From Anas platyrhynchos (lineage: Eukaryota; Chordata; Aves; Anseriformes; Anatidae): 64,000 nucleotides of DNA. The notes beneath the pieces were generated by a model. It was not told the DNA's origin. It did no database searches and saw nothing but the letters and a program-made list of their open reading frames with translations. Shown in pieces: positions 58,747-64,000 of the stretch (the first letter of the stretch is position 1; the number at the start of each line of letters is the position of its first letter). The translations under genes and the position numbers were made by a program. The stretch lies in the NCBI RefSeq assembly GCF_047663525.1, contig NC_092587.1:47018501-47082500 (forward strand), given 5' to 3'.

Positions 58747-61700
58747 GAGCCTGCCCCACGCTCAGATCAGCAGGGCTTGCCTTTCCAGGTGATGGCTGGG
58801 TGCCTGATGTGCTTCAGCTGTTGGTGCTGTGCTTGGCCTTGGTCTAAGCTTAGCCCCATCAGCAACACTTAGTCCCTGCTGACTTAAGAGCTCCGTCAGG
58901 TGTTGAGAGAGCAGTGCGACCTACAAGAGTGCACGTACCTTCTGAAACAGGCAGCACCCACAGGTAAAGGCATAACAAGCCCCAGGCTTGCACCCCGTCC
59001 CTCTGAGCAGGGGGCTGACCTGCAGGGCCGGGAGTTGCCTGACTGAGCTGGCTTTGCTTCAGGCCCCAGATCTGCGTACTGACGTGGGGTTTTGTGCACA
59101 CCCTGCAGGCAGCGGGCTCCTAAGGAACAGTGGGAACTCCTGCTCTGCTGTTAGTCACTGAGTGTTCCCTCTTCTCTCTATTTCTACCAACACAAGAGCT
59201 ACACAGGGACCGTGTTCCCTGATCACCAGGGAGGACTGCGATCGCTCTGATCACCCTCCATTTAAAATCAAACAGGAAATTAGAATTAAAATGGAATAAC
59301 AAAAGATCAAAGCCAGGATTCTCATTGGGTTCTGTTTCCTGTGATATTTCCTGTATTCACATTTCATTCGAAAAGAGTTTTTTTTTCTCCTTTTGCATTT
59401 TTTTTTTTTTTTTTTTTTTTGTGGTAATCTTTTTAGTAGGTTTACTTCTAACTAACTGGCATCAGTGAAAACTTCAGGGGATTGCGGGTCTATTTTTTTC
59501 TGTGTTGCACGGCTGTAGCAAAGCCAGAGCGTAGGAAGCAGCGAATGCTAAAATTACACCTTGTTTGTATATTTAGCGAAAAATTACCCTGCAGGCTCCA
59601 GACACCCGGAGCGCTCTGCTGGGGAGCGTGAGCATTGCTTCTGTAGGCCTCCCTGTGCCCAGCCATCCCCAAAATGATGGGGGGGTTGCACCCACTGTTT
59701 AGCATTTGGGGGGCTCTGCGAACACAGTGCTTTAAAGCTGTTTGTCAAAATTCCCTGCTGGGTGACACTACCAAGCCCTGTGTGTCTTATGCGGTGTGTT
59801 TGGCCACGCTGCCTCGGTGACACCAGCCCCGTGTCGGGCCTGTTACTCTAGGTGTGGGAGCTTCTGAAGGAAACCAGGCTACCCTTCTCCAGTTCTGTCT
59901 GACTAGGCTACACATTAGGAATTTTTTTTATCACCACCAGTGCTTCCTGAAACATTGGCTTCCTGACACACGTGCACCCCATGAAGAATTTGGTGCTGCG
60001 ACAAGGCTGTTTTTGTTTGTTTGTTTTTGCTTTGAAGATACCATGGCTGCTGCTCATGGTTCCACAGAGAAAAGTATGCTGCCAAGCAGAAAGCGAGGTG
60101 TGAAGGTGCCAGGGATGCCTAGCCCCTGCAAGGTTTGTACACAGTAGCAGCTGGGTGAAGGAGAACTAATTAAATTAATTACTCCCTGTGCTTCTCTACA
60201 GCACTTCGGCAACAATGTTTGTGTTCACCTACATTTAACAGCTGACCTATGGAAAATAATAAACCAAATCATGAACCGAAAGGTTGCCTTACCATTACCA
60301 TGCTGTCCAAGATCCCACCTATTTTTCCTATTTAGAAAGTACGGACCTTCTACAGCTTGACTGACTGCCACTGCAGTAAGCATGTGTCCTTTCCCTTCCC
60401 TTCTCCTTCCAGCCTACAAGAGTCAAATCAGTTTAATATGTGCTGCCACACAAGATTTATTTAAGTTTGTTCAAGAAAAGAAATCTTTGGGTATAGTAAT
60501 TGCTAAAAACCAAGCAAACAAAAAATCCTATGTCAGAATACATTATATATTGAACTTGCAGTTCTAGCATTTGATTTGCCATTCAGCAGCCAAAATATAT
60601 ACAAACATCTGCTGTGATGTGAACTGATTTTTATATGATGGGTTTTATGAAGGAGGAAACGTTATAGTACTTGCCTTCCTTGGCTAATTCAATGCAGCCA
60701 TTCGTGGCTTTCTGTATTGCTCTGCACAGCCCAAATGCCACTCTTGACATTTGGGGTTGAGCTACAAGATAGGAAAATGCCAATTAATAAAAGTCATCTT
60801 TCCAGTGTCTCAGCTTTGAGTGCACTAGTTCTTGCGGTCTTCAAGCTGGTCACAGTTTACATTGCTCAGCTTTAAATGGAAATTATCTTGGTGAAAGCCT
60901 TTTTAAGTCTGAGAGATTCCATTTTTGTATTGAAATACCAGATGTCATCCTGAGATTTAATATATTTTTCCCTCTAATCTACAGCAGACAAACTGTTTGA
61001 TCTGACACTGAATGCTGAAGTTATATTTTTTTTCCATGCTGTGTGCTAAAGATCACTTAAAAAACCTGTCAGTAAATGCCTGACAGCTTTATTTGTACTT
61101 GGTAATTAAGGGGCCCAATTTGATATCCAAATAGCTCTGGAAAATATTATGTTTTCTTTGTCAGATTTGTAATTTATACTCTCATTACTGCTATTGTTTA
61201 AAGTATTTTCTCCTCTGTTCTGCAGGAAGGGAAATGGCTCCAAATATTGGCTTGGGGTGGGCAGTTGAGTGGAGGGGATATTCACACTACCTATTTTAAG
61301 TAAATTTACCTAATTTGCCATTTAAAGAGCTTCCCTCTAGGCAAGGTAGAGGTAAACAACTTCTCAGCAGCTGAGCTAGACTCTGAGCATCTGTTGTGTG
61401 AATACCCTCCATAAGACACACAAACTGGGAAAAGCAGAGAAATACTTCTCGATTCAGCCTGACTTGCTATGTTCACAAGTCCCTGCTGCTAACAAAAGTA
61501 GGCTGTTGTTACAACTTCGAGGTGGAGCACGCTGCTTTGCATACACCAAGTTATCCCATACTTAGAGTTTTGTGCGGACGTACACACCTGTTCAGCTCTG
61601 TATCCTTTATCACTATTACCAAGAGAGGATCTGTTCCTCAGAATATCCTCCACGTAGTGAAGGTAATGGTAGTGGATTGTGAGGGAAGGCAGTGCAGGAA

Positions 61701-64000
61701 TGTTTCTAAAACAGCATGTCTTCTACAGAGGCGGTGGAAAGCAACGTTGAGGAGGACATAAAGTAATTTCATGAGAGTCTAGTGCTGTATAACATAAGCT
61801 CAGGAAATTGTTTCAACGCATACTAAACTGTAAGTACTTTAAGCAAGTGCTTAAGGGACTCGAGTATATTATTAAATGCTTTCCTGAGTCAGAACCAGTG
61901 TCTTAGCATTTAAATAAAATTTAGAAATCTGTAAGCAGAGGCAGAATGCAAAATCCAAGTCAAAACTGAGCTTGATAAATGATGTGCAGCCCAGACAGGG
62001 CAGGGACTCTCAAATGTCAGTGTCAGTTAAGAGATGCAAAATATTCCTTGTTAGAGTGAGCAGAGCAGCAAACCTGACATGGGCTTGGACTTATTTTTAC
62101 AGCAGTTGGGGGAGATCTACTTTATCTATAGAGTAAGCAAGGCCCAGTGTAAACATCTTTTTTATCTTTTAGAAAGTCTACAGGGTAGAATCAGAACAGC
62201 AATTACTGAAATTATTGCCAGTGCAGCTGATATGCGGAGTTCAACTAAATTACATTTCGATAAACTTGCAAACAGCAGGGTTAGCTACCCGCCACGTTGC
62301 TGGAGAAGAAGGTGCTGGAGAAAAGCACAAATTCTGGCTGAGCTTGTTTTCTTAGCCACTGGATAAAGTATTTCCATTAATTCTGATCTGTTCCACCTGC
62401 CTAGAATATTTTGTTTCTTTCAGTAGGTTTTTAGTCCTTGAGACTACCCAAGTGCCTTAAAATACTGGCTTATGTGGCTTTGTTGATCTGTATTTGCTTT
62501 AATAACAAATGCTGGATACTGGTACTAATGCTATCGCTGTAATAATTCTCATCTCAGGATTGGGTGATGATATTGAAATAGTGATATTGAATGTGTATCT
62601 TTATTATTATTCCTTTGTCTTCTGTTTGGGGGAAGTTATCCTTTTATATAATTTATCTTACATATCTAGATCTGTCTACCTATCTGTTTTTAAAAGTATA
62701 TCAAAATAACAACACCATAACCAGTTATTTAGCTACAACCTTTTAATATCTGTTTCTACTAGTTGTATTTTAAATGTGATGCTTATTTCACAAAGCTGAT
62801 CTCTTTCATCTTCCATTATTAGCTCAAATGAAAATATTCCCATGTAAAATTTTCTAATCCCTTGCAACTGTCTATGGAGGAAGAAAAGCAAGGGCAGATT
62901 CAAAATCTCTGCTGGACTGAAGCACTCAATTCCTGACTGTTAGGCAGTTGGCTAACTCATCTAATTCAAGTATGCAAAAGGGTGAGTAAGCAATAAACCA
63001 TTTCAAATCAATCCATCTGGCAGTAGGTAAAATAGCTATAATGAACAACATGTTTACAGAGCACATTTCCTACTCAGTCTAGTCATTTGCAGGATTCAGG
63101 GCGCAGATGTCACAGGTTGTCTGAGAAGCATTAGATGCAAGGAGATGACTGCATGTGAAAGGGGAGTTTGAGGATAATTTATGGTGATGGATGTTTGCTG
63201 TTTATGCTCACTTCATTAGCTAAGTCAGTCTGGATAGCAGTCATGGGACTACTCTGCTTCCCCTACTGCTTGCTGATGGCCATTTGCTCCGGAGTTCATA
63301 GGTGAGTGCACACAAGCATATGTTTTTTGGATAGATGATTTGCTTTATGATGACTAAGGAATGCACATGGCATCTGTTCTGGAGTTGTTAGAAGTTGCCA
63401 TGTCCTTTGGTACGGAAGTCAGGAAGAATATACTATCATATATCCCTCTTCTTCAGGCAGAGGAAAGGCACAATCTCTGAAGTTTCTGTCTAAAATAAAG
63501 CAATTACATTTCGACTTCAGATGCTCTAGGAACTAACAAGATCCTAAATCCACTCTTAACATGAGAAGCTTTGTATCTGCCTCAGCCAATGCTATCAGCT
63601 TAGTGTCTTGGCATTATGAATCTTTGGATTGCCTTAGGTGGGAACATGTGTTCATAAATAATAGCAGGATTTGGCTTTTTGTACATAAAATCATTAGGCA
63701 AATCAGTAGGAGCAGCAAAACCAACCAAATAGCTGTCTGAAAAGTGAGAACATGAAGTGCTGTATAATGAGCCTGAACACGAGACAGCTAAATTCACAGT
63801 GAGTTAAAAGTTGCATTGCAATTGTGGCAGAGTACTATTTACCAAGAATGAACTGGTTCTTTCCTCTTGTGAATGAGGAATACCACTAAATTTTACAGTC
63901 GTAATCAGATTCCTGGTGTAAGTACATATGGAAGCATTTATTGGGGCAGGAACAGTTATTTGATTAGCATCACGTACCTTCCAGATTTCTAGGAAGAAAG
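58747..64000. other. Intergenic region to window end
   Basis: After a moderately GC-rich stretch (58750-60150) the sequence turns AT-rich with few repeats. No exon of a known gene was recognised on either strand. In other amniotes TMCC3 follows NDUFA12, so this may be upstream sequence of that gene (inference from known gene order). Confidence 0.5.
59398..59420. repeat. T homopolymer, 23 bases
   Basis: An uninterrupted T-run in the intergenic region, possibly the tail of an old minus-strand retroposed sequence, but no body is recognisable beside it. Confidence 0.85.

Overview
This is vertebrate nuclear DNA, almost certainly from a bird. The genes are split by GT/AG introns. CR1 LINE fragments with the avian 3' end (short TTGGACT..GATGATCTT..TCCAACC blocks, then GATTCTRTGATTCT-like tails) occur throughout, and there are LTR-retroviral relics, one CpG-island promoter and typical vertebrate microsatellites. 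I could not fix the species.

Two genes are recognisable, both on the + strand. Positions 273-25126 hold 13 coding exons of NR2C1 (testicular receptor 2, an orphan nuclear receptor); the first codons lie upstream of the window. The exons sum to 1869 bases (622 residues plus stop), and every splice phase is compatible. Positions 33888-46963 hold all four coding exons of NDUFA12 (accessory subunit of mitochondrial complex I, 146 residues), starting in a CpG island at about 33640-34140. This same-strand order matches the NR2C1-NDUFA12 neighbourhood I know from other amniotes.

Layout: 1-25126, NR2C1 exons and long introns, including an antisense solo LTR (2107-3181) and an 82-base mini-intron (13374-13455). 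25127-25560, NR2C1 3' UTR. 25560-32290, intergenic with one short CR1 end. 32295-33570, decayed retroviral remnant with a gag-like matrix fragment, just upstream of the NDUFA12 promoter. 33640-47041, NDUFA12; its 10-kb third intron carries a second solo LTR of the same family with an exact 5-bp target duplication. 47050-64000, intergenic, with four CR1 copies. One of these (about 57120-58746) keeps ORF1 and the start of ORF2 but lacks most of ORF2. The far end (60.2-64 kb) is AT-rich with no recognisable gene.

I found no new multi-gene system. The best leads are the TR4-like N-terminal exon in NR2C1, the mini-intron whose retention would give a receptor lacking its ligand-binding domain, the internally deleted CR1 with GDSL-esterase ORF1, and the retroviral remnant beside the NDUFA12 promoter.
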